From: Mycolicibacterium sp. lyk4-40-TYG-92
Lineage (GTDB): Bacteria > Actinomycetota > Actinomycetes > Mycobacteriales > Mycobacteriaceae
Direction: 5' to 3'
Assembly: GCF_030209435.1 (NCBI RefSeq)
Contig: NZ_JARVRX010000003.1
Coordinates: 186,001 to 250,000 of the forward strand
Length of the DNA stretch: 64,000 nucleotides
Positions 36,010 to 45,220 of this stretch are shown piece after piece; the stretch's first letter is position 1, and each line of letters opens with the position of its first letter. Under the pieces are notes generated by a model. It was not told the origin of the DNA, made no database searches, and saw nothing but the letters and a program-made list of their open reading frames with translations. The position numbers were made by a program, and so were the translations under genes.

Positions 36010-37625
36010 TGGCCTCCAACTTCGGCAGGAAGTGCGGGTCCGGCCGGCGCGGGCGCCGGAGCCGGTCCAGGGGCGGGCCCAGGTGCCATGGCACTCATCG
36101 GGCTCGGGTCGTTACCCGGACGCGGCGGCGAAACCGGTCCCGGCTGCGGGTACCACGGCGGGGGCAGCGGGCTGCTCTCGTTGTAGGCATCCGGCGGACC
36201 GGCCATGTTGACGCCGCCGGTCGGCAGCGGTGCGTCGGGTCCACCCATGAGCTCACTGAGCGACTCGGGGGTCAGTAGGTCCTGGGTCGACGGGCTCACC
36301 TTGATGCCCTGCATACCCGGCGCGGTTACCCAGCCTGCCTCGTGCTGGCCATGCGACCACGGGGTGTCGGGGGAGAAAATACCCGGCACGGTGGTGTCCT
36401 TGTACCCGCCCGGGGGCTGCAGCCGCGGCTCCGAGTAGGTGACCAGCTTCGGCAGCGTCATGGCGGTGGTCGCCATGTTGATGCCGAACGGCAGGTAGTT
36501 GAACTTGATCGCGTCCATCACCGGCGCGAGGTACTGCGCGCACAGTTCGGCGGAGTCCTGGTAACCCAACCGGCTACCGGCCTGGATCGAGCTGCAGATG
36601 AACTGCAGCGGGTTCGAGAAGTTGGTCACGCCCGGCAGCACGCCGGAGGCGATCAGGCCGCCGGTGGCCGGCGAGTAGATGTTCTCGAGGTTGGCCAGGA
36701 AGTTCGGGTAGGCGTGCAACGCCCGTTCGAGACCGTCCCGCGGCTCCGGCTGCAGGATGGCCGTCGTCGCCTCGGAGACATCGTTGATGTCGTGGGCCAG
36801 CACGCTGCCGTTCTTGTCCAGGAAGCTCCTGGTCGTCGTCATGACCTGGTTGAGGTCCTTGAGCGCCGACGCCAGCTCCTGGTCGGTGTTGGTGAACTTG
36901 TTGGTGAACGAGGCCAGGTCGTTGTTCAGCGAGACGAACTGCTGATCACTCTTGTGCAGGGCGTCGACGAACACCGCCAGGCTCTTGATCACCTGGAAGA
37001 AGTCGCCACGGCCGGTGTTGAGCGTGTTCACCGCATCCGACAGACCCTTGAGGGTCTTGTTGAACTGAGCGCCTTTGCCCTCGAAGCCGTCGGCGAACGA
37101 TTCGATGATGTCGCCGAACGGACCCTTCGGCTGATCCTTGGTCGGGCCCAGCTCGGCGAGGATGCGCGTCAGCTGGTTGCGCAGCTCGTCGTACTCGATC
37201 GGAATCTGGGTGCGTTCCTTCGGAATCACGGCACCATCGGCCATCGCCGGTCCACCGGTGTACGGCGGCGACAGCTGGATCACGCGGGACGCGACGAGGC
37301 TCGGGTTCAACACCGATGCCGACGCGTTCTGCGGCACCTTGAAGTGATTCGAGTAGTGGAGGACGACCTTCATCTGGTCGCCGTGCGCCTCGATGGTGTC
37401 GATGGCACCGACCTCGACGCCCATGATCAGGACCTTGTCGCCCGGATACAGCGCGAGGACCTCAGGGAAGTACGCCGTCACCGTGGTGGTGGTCATCTTG
37501 CGGTAGAGCTGCAGACCGAAGAAACCGAGCAGCACGATCGCCACGAGCGCGATCGCACCACCGATGACCGTCCCCTTGGACAGGTTCGGCTTCTTGATGT
37601 TTCGGATGCTGAAAACAGTCGACAT
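36006..37625 (-). CDS. mce1D: Mce1D, MCE-family lipid-transport subunit
   Basis: 539 residues. Membrane helix at about 20-45 (VIGGAIALVAIVLLGFFGLQLY), MCE domain about 46-130 (VTAYFPEVLALYPGDKVLIMGVEVGAIDTIEAHGDQMKV), helical stalk from about 160 (ILAELGPTKDQPKGPFGDIIESFADGF), and a Pro/Gly-rich C-terminus (about 460-539) presumably disordered. It follows mce1C with a 10-nt gap and overlaps mce1E by 4 nt. Confidence 0.9.
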   Translation of the reverse strand: MSTVFSIRNIKKPNLSKGTVIGGAIALVAIVLLGFFGLQLYRKMTTTTVTAYFPEVLALYPGDKVLIMGVEVGAIDTIEAHGDQMKVVLHYSNHFKVPQNASASVLNPSLVASRVIQLSPPYTGGPAMADGAVIPKERTQIPIEYDELRNQLTRILAELGPTKDQPKGPFGDIIESFADGFEGKGAQFNKTLKGLSDAVNTLNTGRGDFFQVIKSLAVFVDALHKSDQQFVSLNNDLASFTNKFTNTDQELASALKDLNQVMTTTRSFLDKNGSVLAHDINDVSEATTAILQPEPRDGLERALHAYPNFLANLENIYSPATGGLIASGVLPGVTNFSNPLQFICSSIQAGSRLGYQDSAELCAQYLAPVMDAIKFNYLPFGINMATTAMTLPKLVTYSEPRLQPPGGYKDTTVPGIFSPDTPWSHGQHEAGWVTAPGMQGIKVSPSTQDLLTPESLSELMGGPDAPLPTGGVNMAGPPDAYNESSPLPPPWYPQPGPVSPPRPGNDPSPMSAMAPGPAPGPAPAPAPAGPALPAEVGGQ

Positions 37626-37635
37626 CGTGGCGGCC

Positions 37636-39213
37636 CTATCCTTGCGACCCTGGCGGGAGGAACGGCGGGTTGCCCGGCAACGGCGCGGTACCGGCCGGAC
37701 CGGCGTTGGGACCAGGTCCCGGCGGCGCCGGCGGCGCGATCAGCGGCCCGGGAATCGGAGCGAATCCGGGAGCGATGTCACTGTCACCGGGCTGCGGCGT
37801 GAGCGGAACCGTCCGGGCACCGACGGGTGCCGGCGGCAACGGCACCGGCGTACCGGGCACGTTCTCCGCCGGTTGTCCCGGGAAGGCTGCCGACGGCACA
37901 CCCGGGCCGGTGGGAACCCCGGCCGGGTTCGGGGCAGAGGGCACCACATCCGGCGGGCCGTAGTTGCCACCGAACGGGTTGTTGCCGAACGGACCGACCG
38001 TCGCGTGCGCGCACGGCAGCGGATCGGCCGGCGACGGATCGGCGCCCGGTCCCGGGGTGTACGAGCACGGCGAGCCGGGAGGCACCGCCGGACCGGGGTG
38101 CTCCGGTGTGCCTTCGAGCTTCGGCGGCGCCGGCGGCGGCGCACCGTTGGCAAAGCGCTTGCCGTTGGGATCCGGCCACTGCGCCTCCGGCAGACCGGCG
38201 CTGCGCCAGAAGTCTTCGGGGTTCAGTCCGCGCTTCTTGAACGCGGCGTCCACGAACGGCTGCATCAGCTGCGGCGGCAGGATGTTCTCGACCATGACCT
38301 TGAAGTACGGGCCCGAGGCGATGGCCTCCGACAGCGAGGCCACGAACTTGCCCGCCGACACCAGGGTGTCGGCCAGGTCCTGCTTGCGGGCGACCAGGAT
38401 GTCGCCGATGGTCCGGAGCTGTTCCAGGACGTGGTTGATGTTCGGGTTCTCGTCGATGGTCGCCTTCAGCTGGTGCGACACCCGCGACACCCGCTCCAGC
38501 AGCTGGCCGATGGCCTCGCCGCGCTGGTTCAACGCATGCAGCAGCGCCTGGGCGTTGACCAGCAGCGCATTCACCTGGCCGCTGCGGTCGCCGAGAATTG
38601 TGGCGATCTTGTTGGCGTTGCCGAGCAGCGAGCGGACCTGCTCGTCGCGCTTGCCGATGGTGTCGGACAGCTTCTGCACGCCCTCCAGCGCCGCCATCAG
38701 GTGCGGCGACGTCTGATCGACCGTGTCGGACAGGACGTTCAGCGACTCTTTGATCACCTTGGTGTCCCAGCCCTGCGAGGCCCGGGTGACGTCGAAGATC
38801 GCGTCGTAGATCTGGTAGGGCGTCGAGGTCTGGCCCAGCGGCAGCGTGCCGCGCGGCGCCAGCTTGTGGGTGCCCTTGGCCTCGATCTCGATGGCTTTGC
38901 GGCCCAGGATGGTCTCGGTCTTGATCAGCGCACGGCTGTCGGTGCCGATCGTGTTGGTACCGATGTTGAAGCCGATGATCACCTTGTCGCGATCGATGTC
39001 CATGCTCTTGACCGTGCCGACGTTGACGCCGTCGATGCGGACGTAGTCGCCGACCACGAGGCCGCCGGAATCACTGAACTGGCCGTAGTACGTCGGCGAG
39101 GCGAACAGCATCGGCACCTGGGTCACCGACGCACCCACGGCCGTGACGAGCACGACGGCCGCCAGACCCATCATGCCTCTGCGGACCCGATCGGATCCTT
39201 CTATGGACCTCAC
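37636..39213 (-). CDS. mce1C: Mce1C, MCE-family lipid-transport subunit
   Basis: 525 residues from GTG 39211-39213, chosen because it overlaps the mce1B stop as GTGA; an in-frame GTG 12 nt upstream is less likely. Membrane helix (GLAAVVLVTAVGASVTQVPMLF), MCE domain about 30-110 (YYGQFSDSGGLVVGDYVRIDGVNVGTVKSM), helical region with repeats resembling those of Mce1D, and a very proline-rich C-terminal tail (about 390-525, GPLIAPPAPPGPGPNAGPAG). Such Pro-rich tails occur in other Mce C/D/F subunits. Confidence 0.9.
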   Translation of the reverse strand: MRSIEGSDRVRRGMMGLAAVVLVTAVGASVTQVPMLFASPTYYGQFSDSGGLVVGDYVRIDGVNVGTVKSMDIDRDKVIIGFNIGTNTIGTDSRALIKTETILGRKAIEIEAKGTHKLAPRGTLPLGQTSTPYQIYDAIFDVTRASQGWDTKVIKESLNVLSDTVDQTSPHLMAALEGVQKLSDTIGKRDEQVRSLLGNANKIATILGDRSGQVNALLVNAQALLHALNQRGEAIGQLLERVSRVSHQLKATIDENPNINHVLEQLRTIGDILVARKQDLADTLVSAGKFVASLSEAIASGPYFKVMVENILPPQLMQPFVDAAFKKRGLNPEDFWRSAGLPEAQWPDPNGKRFANGAPPPAPPKLEGTPEHPGPAVPPGSPCSYTPGPGADPSPADPLPCAHATVGPFGNNPFGGNYGPPDVVPSAPNPAGVPTGPGVPSAAFPGQPAENVPGTPVPLPPAPVGARTVPLTPQPGDSDIAPGFAPIPGPLIAPPAPPGPGPNAGPAGTAPLPGNPPFLPPGSQG

Positions 39214-40241
39214 TTCGGCGTGCACCTTCCCGACGGCTGGTTGGTGAGCTTGACTGTGCGCACGGGGCCACCCGGCTGCAGACCATTCATCTTCAACTCG
39301 ATGTCGCAGACGTAGAAGTTGAAGAAGTCGCCGTAGACACCACCGGAACGACCCAGGATCTTCAGCGCCTGAGGCACCTTCTGCAACGTGTCGTTGAGCT
39401 GCTCCTTCTGGTCGACCAGCGACTGCTGCGTGGTCTCGAGGTAGCCGAGCGTGCTGTGCAGCAGCTCGCGGTTGTCGCCGAGCAGGTCGGCGAGCGAGCC
39501 GGCGGCGTTGCTGATGTTCGCGACCGAGTCCGCGATCGGATCGGAGCGCCGCTTCAGCCCGGTGACCAGGGACTCGAAGTTCTTGATGGTGTCGTCGAAC
39601 TGCTGCTGGTGCTTGACCGTGGTGTCCAGGACTGTGTTGAGGTTCTTGATCACCTCACCGATGGCCTGGTCCTGCTCACCGATGGTCGAGGAGAACGACG
39701 CCGTCTGGTCGAGGATGTTGTTGATGGTGCCGCCCTCGCCCTGGAAGATCGTGACGAGCGACGAGGCGATGGTGTTGACCTTCTGCGGATCCAGCGAACG
39801 GAACAGCGGCCGGAAACCACCCACCAGGGCATCCAGATCCAGAGCCGGCTCGGTGCGGTCGACCGGGATGGTGCCACCCGGGGGCAGCACCTGGTTGCTG
39901 TCACCGCGGCGCAGGTCCAGGAACCGGTTGCCGATCAGATCCAGGTAGCGGATGTGCGCGGTGGTCCCCTGGTAGAGCGACAGGGACTTGTCAACGGTGA
40001 AATGCACCTTCGACTTACTGCCACCGTCGATCAGCTCGACATCGGTGACCTTGCCGACCTCGACGCCGTTGGCGCGCACGAACTGGTCGGCCTTCAAACC
40101 GCTGCTGTTGGTGAAGATCGCCGAGAACTCGTTGGTCCGGCTGAACCGGAACTGACCGAACACGATGAAGATGCCTGCCGTGAAGGCCAGCAGGACCGCG
40201 GAGAAGATGGCGAGTTTGAACGCCGTGCCCTTGATGCTCAT
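39210..40241 (-). CDS. mce1B: Mce1B, MCE-family lipid-transport subunit
   Basis: 343 residues (Mtb Mce1B 346). Membrane helix at 8-28 (FKLAIFSAVLLAFTAGIFIVFG), MCE domain about 35-115 (FSAIFTNSSGLKADQFVRANGVEVGKVTDVEL), helical stalk 150-290, short C-terminus with Cys in YVCDIEL and SGRCTPK. No long disordered tail, as usual for the B subunit. The ATG overlaps the mce1A stop by 4 nt. Confidence 0.9.
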   Translation of the reverse strand: MSIKGTAFKLAIFSAVLLAFTAGIFIVFGQFRFSRTNEFSAIFTNSSGLKADQFVRANGVEVGKVTDVELIDGGSKSKVHFTVDKSLSLYQGTTAHIRYLDLIGNRFLDLRRGDSNQVLPPGGTIPVDRTEPALDLDALVGGFRPLFRSLDPQKVNTIASSLVTIFQGEGGTINNILDQTASFSSTIGEQDQAIGEVIKNLNTVLDTTVKHQQQFDDTIKNFESLVTGLKRRSDPIADSVANISNAAGSLADLLGDNRELLHSTLGYLETTQQSLVDQKEQLNDTLQKVPQALKILGRSGGVYGDFFNFYVCDIELKMNGLQPGGPVRTVKLTNQPSGRCTPK

Positions 40242-41518
40242 GGGTTGATCGTGTTCTCCCCGTCTTGACGACCCCAGACGTACTCCGATGCGAACGGCGA
40301 CCCGAGACCGAAGTGGTTGTACGGCGCGATCGACGCACCGGTGTCCATCACCATGTAGGGCATCGGGAGGATGTCCTTGGTGACCGTCCAGCAGCCCGGG
40401 CGTCCCATCGGACCGCCGGAGGCGTTGATCCGTGGGAGGTTGTCCGGGTAGACGTACTGGTTGGCCGCACCGACGAGCTCGGTGTGGGTCACCAGCGAGT
40501 AGCCGTTACCGCCGAGGCCCTTGGCCGCGGCCGGCGCGCCGGCGGCGAAACCGCGGAACAGGCAGTCGAGCTCGGGGGCGTACTTGTCGAGCACCCGGGA
40601 GGTCGGCAGCAGGTCCTCGGCGCCGCGGACCAGGTACGGGCCGCCCCGCTCGAGGATGTCACCACCGGTGTTGCCGAGGCCGACGGCCGACATGAGCGCC
40701 TCGTCGATGGTGCCGCGCTGGTCGTTCAGGGTGCGCTCGGTGGTCACCGCGTTCTTCAGGCCGTCCCACAGGTCCGGCGAGGCCTTCGAGTACACCTCGG
40801 ACAGATCCGCGAGGGCCTTGGTGTCGTGCCGGATGGTCGGCATCCGCTGGTTCAGGTCGGCCAGGATGACATTGCCGTTGACCAGCGACTGCCCGAACTT
40901 GTCACCGAGGCCGTCCAGCGCCTGTGCGGCGGCGGTCAGGGTGGCGTTCAGCTTGATCGGATCGACCTGCTCGGAGATCGCCGTGATCGTCTCGAACAGG
41001 GTGTTGAGCTCGGTGGTGACGCAGGCCTCGGCCGGCGTCGGCGGCGAGCACTTGGAGACGTCGATCGTGTCGCCGCTCTTGATCCGCGCGCTCTCGGGAT
41101 CCGATGGCGAGGTGAACGAGACGTACTTGCTACCGAAGACCGTGGTGGCCAGCAGCTTCGTGTTGATGTTCTTGGGCAGCAGGGGGAGGTACTTCGGGTC
41201 GACATCGAGCTGCAGACGAGCCTTCGTGTCGTCTTCCTTGCCGATGACGTCGATCTGCTTCACGCGGCCGATGGGCACCCCGTTGTAGGTGACCTTCGAA
41301 CCCGGGTCCATGGACAGTCCGGACCGGGGCGACACCACGTACAGCTTGGCCTTGGTGTCGAAGTAGCCGCGGAACTGGAACCAGACCACCACCAGAACCA
41401 GTGCAGAGATCACCGCCAGCACGACGCCGACGACCTTGTAGGGCGGGGTGCGGTCTTGGTTGAGCGGCGCGTGGACCTGACCTTCGGCGACAGGCGGCGT
41501 TGCTTGTGGATTCGTCAT
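40238..41518 (-). CDS. mce1A: Mce1A, MCE-family lipid-transport subunit
   Basis: 426 residues. Membrane helix at about 28-48 (VVGVVLAVISALVLVVVWFQF), MCE domain 55-140 (LYVVSPRSGLSMDPGSKVTYNGVPIGRVKQIDV), helical region 160-290, and a globular C-terminal part with cysteines in PELDCLFRG and RPGCWTV. Mce1A is the archetype of the mycobacterial entry proteins, now understood as part of a fatty-acid importer. It follows yrbE1B by 4 nt. Confidence 0.92.
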   Translation of the reverse strand: MTNPQATPPVAEGQVHAPLNQDRTPPYKVVGVVLAVISALVLVVVWFQFRGYFDTKAKLYVVSPRSGLSMDPGSKVTYNGVPIGRVKQIDVIGKEDDTKARLQLDVDPKYLPLLPKNINTKLLATTVFGSKYVSFTSPSDPESARIKSGDTIDVSKCSPPTPAEACVTTELNTLFETITAISEQVDPIKLNATLTAAAQALDGLGDKFGQSLVNGNVILADLNQRMPTIRHDTKALADLSEVYSKASPDLWDGLKNAVTTERTLNDQRGTIDEALMSAVGLGNTGGDILERGGPYLVRGAEDLLPTSRVLDKYAPELDCLFRGFAAGAPAAAKGLGGNGYSLVTHTELVGAANQYVYPDNLPRINASGGPMGRPGCWTVTKDILPMPYMVMDTGASIAPYNHFGLGSPFASEYVWGRQDGENTINP

Positions 41519-41522
41519 CGCG

Positions 41523-42392
41523 TCACACCGTCAGGTTGAAGTTCGGGTCGGTGCCGTACAGCGCCAACGAGAAGAGCAGGACGACAACGACATTCGAGAT
41601 CAACGACGTGCGCATCGACCGGCCCACGGCCTCGCCCACGCCGACCGCACCGCCACTGGCGTAGTAACCGAAGTAAGCATGGTTGAGCAGCACCACCATC
41701 GACATGATGATGACCTCGAGGAACGACCACATCACATCGTCCACGCGCAGGAACGTGTGGAAGTAGTGCTCGTACGTACCGACCGACTGACCGTAGAAGA
41801 GCGTGGTCACCAGCTGGGCCGACAGGAACGACAACAGGATCGCCAGCGCGTACAGCGGGATGATGACGACCATGCCCGCGATCAGGCGGGTCGACACCAG
41901 GAAGGACAGGGACTTGACGCCCATGACCTCGAGGGCGTCGACCTCTTCACTGATGCGCATGGCGCCGAGCTCGGCGGTGGCGCCGGCCCCGACGGTCGCG
42001 GCGAGCGCCGTACCGGTGACGACGGGCGCGACGACGCGGATGTTCGCCAGGGCGGCGAAGAAGCCGGTGAACGCCGCGACACCGATGTTGCCGAGTGACG
42101 CGAAACCCTGGATCGCGATCAGAGAGCCCGCCGCCAGGGTGACGAAGCCGATGATGGCGACGGTGCCGCCGATGACGGCCATAGCGCCGGTGCCCATGCC
42201 GACCTCGGCGATCAGCCGCAAGACCTCTTTGCGGTAGAAGCGCAGCGCGTGCGGAATGTGCCCGACGGCCGTCACGACGAAGACGCCGACGTGGCCGAGG
42301 CTGGCGAGCAGGCGGCCCGGAGCGCCGCCGAATTCCTTGACGCGGGAGAAGACCCGCGGGAACCGGCCTTGCAGAACTGTCGATGTGCTCAT
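41523..42392 (-). CDS. yrbE1B: YrbE1B, MlaE-type permease of the Mce1 transporter
   Basis: 289 residues, MlaE/YrbE permease fold with about five membrane helices. The conserved cytosolic coupling segment ISEEVDALEVMGVKSLSFLVSTRL, the EQbox contacting the MceG-type ATPase, is present at about 150-175. With YrbE1A it forms the membrane channel of the Mce1 importer. Separated from yrbE1A and mce1A by 4 nt each. Confidence 0.92.
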   Translation of the reverse strand: MSTSTVLQGRFPRVFSRVKEFGGAPGRLLASLGHVGVFVVTAVGHIPHALRFYRKEVLRLIAEVGMGTGAMAVIGGTVAIIGFVTLAAGSLIAIQGFASLGNIGVAAFTGFFAALANIRVVAPVVTGTALAATVGAGATAELGAMRISEEVDALEVMGVKSLSFLVSTRLIAGMVVIIPLYALAILLSFLSAQLVTTLFYGQSVGTYEHYFHTFLRVDDVMWSFLEVIIMSMVVLLNHAYFGYYASGGAVGVGEAVGRSMRTSLISNVVVVLLFSLALYGTDPNFNLTV

Positions 42393-42396
42393 GTCG

Positions 42397-43200
42397 CTAC
42401 CCGGCCTGCGTTCCGAACTTGATACCGATGGTGGTGAGCACGACGTTGACCGCGAACAGCGCGATGACGCACAGCACCAGCGTTTCGTTCACCGCGGTGC
42501 CGACACCCTTCGAACCGCCCGCCACGGTGAGCCCGCGGTAGCAACCGACCAAGCCGGCGATGAGGCCGAAGACCGTGGCCTTGAGCACCGAGATCACGAC
42601 CTCGGGGAAGCCCGTCAGCAGCGTCAGCGTCGAGACGTAGGCGCCGGCGTTGACGTTCTGGATGTACACACCGAAGAAGTAGCCACCGACGAGACCGATG
42701 ATGATCACCGCGCCGTTGAGCATGAAGGCCACGAACGTGGAGGCGACCACGCGGGGCACGACCAGGCGCTCGATCGGGTCGATGCCGAGCACCTCCATGG
42801 CGTCGATCTCTTCACGGACGGTGCGGGCGCCGAGGTCGGCGCAGATGGCCGTCGAACCGGCACCGGCCACCACGAGCACCGTCACCAGCGGTCCCAGCTG
42901 GGTGACGGCACCGAGGGCCGCACCGGCGCCGGACACGTCGGCCGCGCCGAATTCACCGAGCAGGATGTTCAGGGTGAAGATGATCAGCACCGTCAGAGGA
43001 ATCGAGACGGCCAACGTGGGCAGGAACGCCACCCGGATCAGGAACCAGCACTGAAGGATGAACTCCTTCCACTGGAATGGCCGCGAGACCAGCGCCTTGA
43101 AAGTGAGGATGCACATCTTGACGAAGCCACCCACTTTTGTGAATGGCTTGTCGAGCTGGTCCTTGAGATACCCGACCAGGGAGTTGTCCGAGGCTGTCAC
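42397..43200 (-). CDS. yrbE1A: YrbE1A, MlaE-type permease of the Mce1 transporter
   Basis: 267 residues from GTG 43198-43200 with AAGG seven bases before it. MlaE-type permease; the EQ-loop reads TVREEIDAMEVLGIDPIERLVVPRVVAS. Pairs with YrbE1B. A 262-nt gap separates it from fadD5 upstream; an internal promoter in the equivalent gap has been reported for M. tuberculosis, and a perfect palindrome at 43299-43312 lies in this gap. Confidence 0.92.
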   Translation of the reverse strand: MTASDNSLVGYLKDQLDKPFTKVGGFVKMCILTFKALVSRPFQWKEFILQCWFLIRVAFLPTLAVSIPLTVLIIFTLNILLGEFGAADVSGAGAALGAVTQLGPLVTVLVVAGAGSTAICADLGARTVREEIDAMEVLGIDPIERLVVPRVVASTFVAFMLNGAVIIIGLVGGYFFGVYIQNVNAGAYVSTLTLLTGFPEVVISVLKATVFGLIAGLVGCYRGLTVAGGSKGVGTAVNETLVLCVIALFAVNVVLTTIGIKFGTQAG

Positions 43201-43298
43201 CGATCAGCCTTCCCTTCCGGAAAGCGGCCGTTCCGCGGCGTCACGCGTGGCACGTCCCCTCCTTAGCCACTAGCACAAACTGAGTGATTTCCGTCTCG

Positions 43299-43312
43299 CT
43301 ACTCCCGAGTAG
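43299..43312. promoter_or_regulatory. Palindrome in the fadD5-yrbE1A gap
   Basis: CTACTCCCGAGTAG is a perfect inverted repeat (6-bp arms, 2-nt centre), 98 nt upstream of the yrbE1A start. It shares ACTC(C/G)CGAGTA with the site at 52593. The rest of the gap has no other clear element. Confidence 0.55.
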
Positions 43313-43462
43313 TAAGACGGACCACAGGACTGTACCCGATACACCGCGTACCCCGTGACCCAACTGAGGGATAATTGCGTTCAGTTTCAGCAAACGCGAC
43401 ATGGGCCCATCCGCCCTCCGCTCAGGTGGTCGAATTTCTCAGCGCGACGTCACTTGCCACGC

Positions 43463-45085
43463 TTACGACACACTTGTATCACCGAACCGCTCGCGGAGTT
43501 CCGTTTTAAGAACCTTGCCAGAAGGATTTCGCGGCAGAGCGTCGACAATTTCCAGCACTTTCGGGTGCTTGTAGCGCGCCAGCCGTTCGGTCAGAAAATC
43601 GTCGAGATCCGCCAGGGTCAGGGCACTTTCGCCATCAACGTTCGCACTGGGCGTCACAGCAACGACGGCGACAGGGACCTCGCCCCACTTTTCATGTGGG
43701 CGACCGATCACCGCGACTTCGCTAATCGACGGATGCGCGGCCAGAATGTTCTCTACTTCTGCGCAGTAAATATTTTCGCCACCGGAAATAATCATGTCCT
43801 TTTTACGGTCGACGACCCAGATGTAACCCTCCTCGTCCTGGCGAACCAAGTCTCCGGAATGGAACCAGCCGCCGGCGAATGCCTCGGCCGTCGCTTTCGG
43901 GTTGTTCCAATATCCCGCCATGAGGGTGGGCGCACGGTAGACGATCTCCCCGACCTCGCCTACCGGAACGTCATTCATGTTGTCGTCGACGACGCGGGCA
44001 GCCACCGTCGGGATGACCCGTCCGACCGATCCCAGCTTCCGCAGCGCGTCCTGGCTCAGCAGCATGCACGTCACCGGCGACATCTCGGTCTGACCGAACG
44101 CAGCAAAGATCTGAGTGCCCGGGAACGTCGACGCCATCTCCCTCAAGAGAGTGTCCGACGCAGGCGCCGCGCCCCAGGAAAGGACGCGCAATTTCACGTC
44201 GCGCGGCTTGGCCTGCTGTGCCGCGCACACGGCCTGCCACTGCGCCGGAACCAGGAAGATCGACGAGACGCCTTCGGCCTCCAGCACGTCGAGCAGCGCG
44301 CCGGGATCGAATGCACCGAGCGGGTAGATCACGGTCGGCAGACCCAGGAGCAGGCCGCCGATCATGTTGCCGATACCGGCGATGTGGAAGAACGGGACGC
44401 CGATGAAGCCGACGTCGTTGTTGATGTCCGGCGCGATCGTGAACAGGTTGGTCATGGCCTGGCCCATGATGTTGACGTGCGTCAGCACGGCACCCTTCGG
44501 ATACCCGGTGGTGCCCGAGGTGTACATGATCAGCGCCGGGGAGTCCTCCGGGATGTCGACGGGCGCGGGAGGCGCGCCGTCCTCGGCGAGGACGTCGTCG
44601 TAGCCCAGCACGGTTCCCTCGGTGGCGCCGCCGGCGACGATGACGGTGGCCAGCGACGGTTCCAGCTCCCGCACCGCCGTGGCGACCGGGGCCAGCACCT
44701 GCTCGGTGATCACGGCTTTCGGGTCGCAGTCCCGCACCAGATAGGCGATCTCGGGCGGCGTCATGCGGAAGTTGACCGGGACCGCGATGGCGCCGAGCAG
44801 GTTGGCGGCCAGGAACGACTCGACGTACTCGGTGCGGTTCAGCATCAGGATGAGCACGCGATCACCGAAGCCGACCCCTCGACGGCTCAGCGCTCCCGCG
44901 AGCTTGGTGACGCGCCGCTGCAGCTCACCCCAGGTGACCGTGTGGCCGACGAACCGCAGTGCCGTCCCTTCGGGCTGCATGAGGGCGTGCCGGGCAAGGT
45001 GCGTCGTCCAGTTCTGCCGACGGGCCAGATACGGCTGCTCGAGTGGTGCGGGTGACACGGTCTGCTCCTGCGTCTCGATCGGCAT
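43463..45085 (-). CDS. fadD5: Fatty-acyl-CoA synthetase FadD5
   Basis: 540 residues, ANL superfamily. ATP/AMP-binding motif YTSGTTGYPKGAVLTH at about 175-190, AFGQTEMSPVTCM (A5-type motif), WFHSGDLVRQDEEGYIWVVDRKKDMI and PRNPSGKVLKTELRE with the catalytic lysine are all intact. It activates fatty acids to acyl-CoA; in M. tuberculosis FadD5 is the first gene of the mce1 operon and is thought to trap imported or recycled lipids. It is divergent from mce1R and has a palindromic site 37 nt upstream. Confidence 0.9.
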   Translation of the reverse strand: MPIETQEQTVSPAPLEQPYLARRQNWTTHLARHALMQPEGTALRFVGHTVTWGELQRRVTKLAGALSRRGVGFGDRVLILMLNRTEYVESFLAANLLGAIAVPVNFRMTPPEIAYLVRDCDPKAVITEQVLAPVATAVRELEPSLATVIVAGGATEGTVLGYDDVLAEDGAPPAPVDIPEDSPALIMYTSGTTGYPKGAVLTHVNIMGQAMTNLFTIAPDINNDVGFIGVPFFHIAGIGNMIGGLLLGLPTVIYPLGAFDPGALLDVLEAEGVSSIFLVPAQWQAVCAAQQAKPRDVKLRVLSWGAAPASDTLLREMASTFPGTQIFAAFGQTEMSPVTCMLLSQDALRKLGSVGRVIPTVAARVVDDNMNDVPVGEVGEIVYRAPTLMAGYWNNPKATAEAFAGGWFHSGDLVRQDEEGYIWVVDRKKDMIISGGENIYCAEVENILAAHPSISEVAVIGRPHEKWGEVPVAVVAVTPSANVDGESALTLADLDDFLTERLARYKHPKVLEIVDALPRNPSGKVLKTELRERFGDTSVS

Positions 45086-45122
45086 CGCAGCGGACTTCGA
45101 GTGATCGCGACGAACGATGCTG

Positions 45123-45138
45123 ATATTTGATCAAATAT
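45123..45138. promoter_or_regulatory. Candidate Mce1R operator
   Basis: ATATTTGATCAAATAT is a perfect 16-bp palindrome in the 135-nt gap between divergent fadD5 and mce1R, 37 nt before fadD5 and 82 nt before mce1R. Being so AT-rich in this genome, it stands out. Binding by Mce1R is inferred from position only. Confidence 0.65.
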
Positions 45139-45220
45139 AGTGTTGCCGCCGTCACAATAGGACGCCCGCACCATCCGGACAACCGCCGGGTGGCTCTACC
45201 CGCCGACAAGAAGGACTGCC

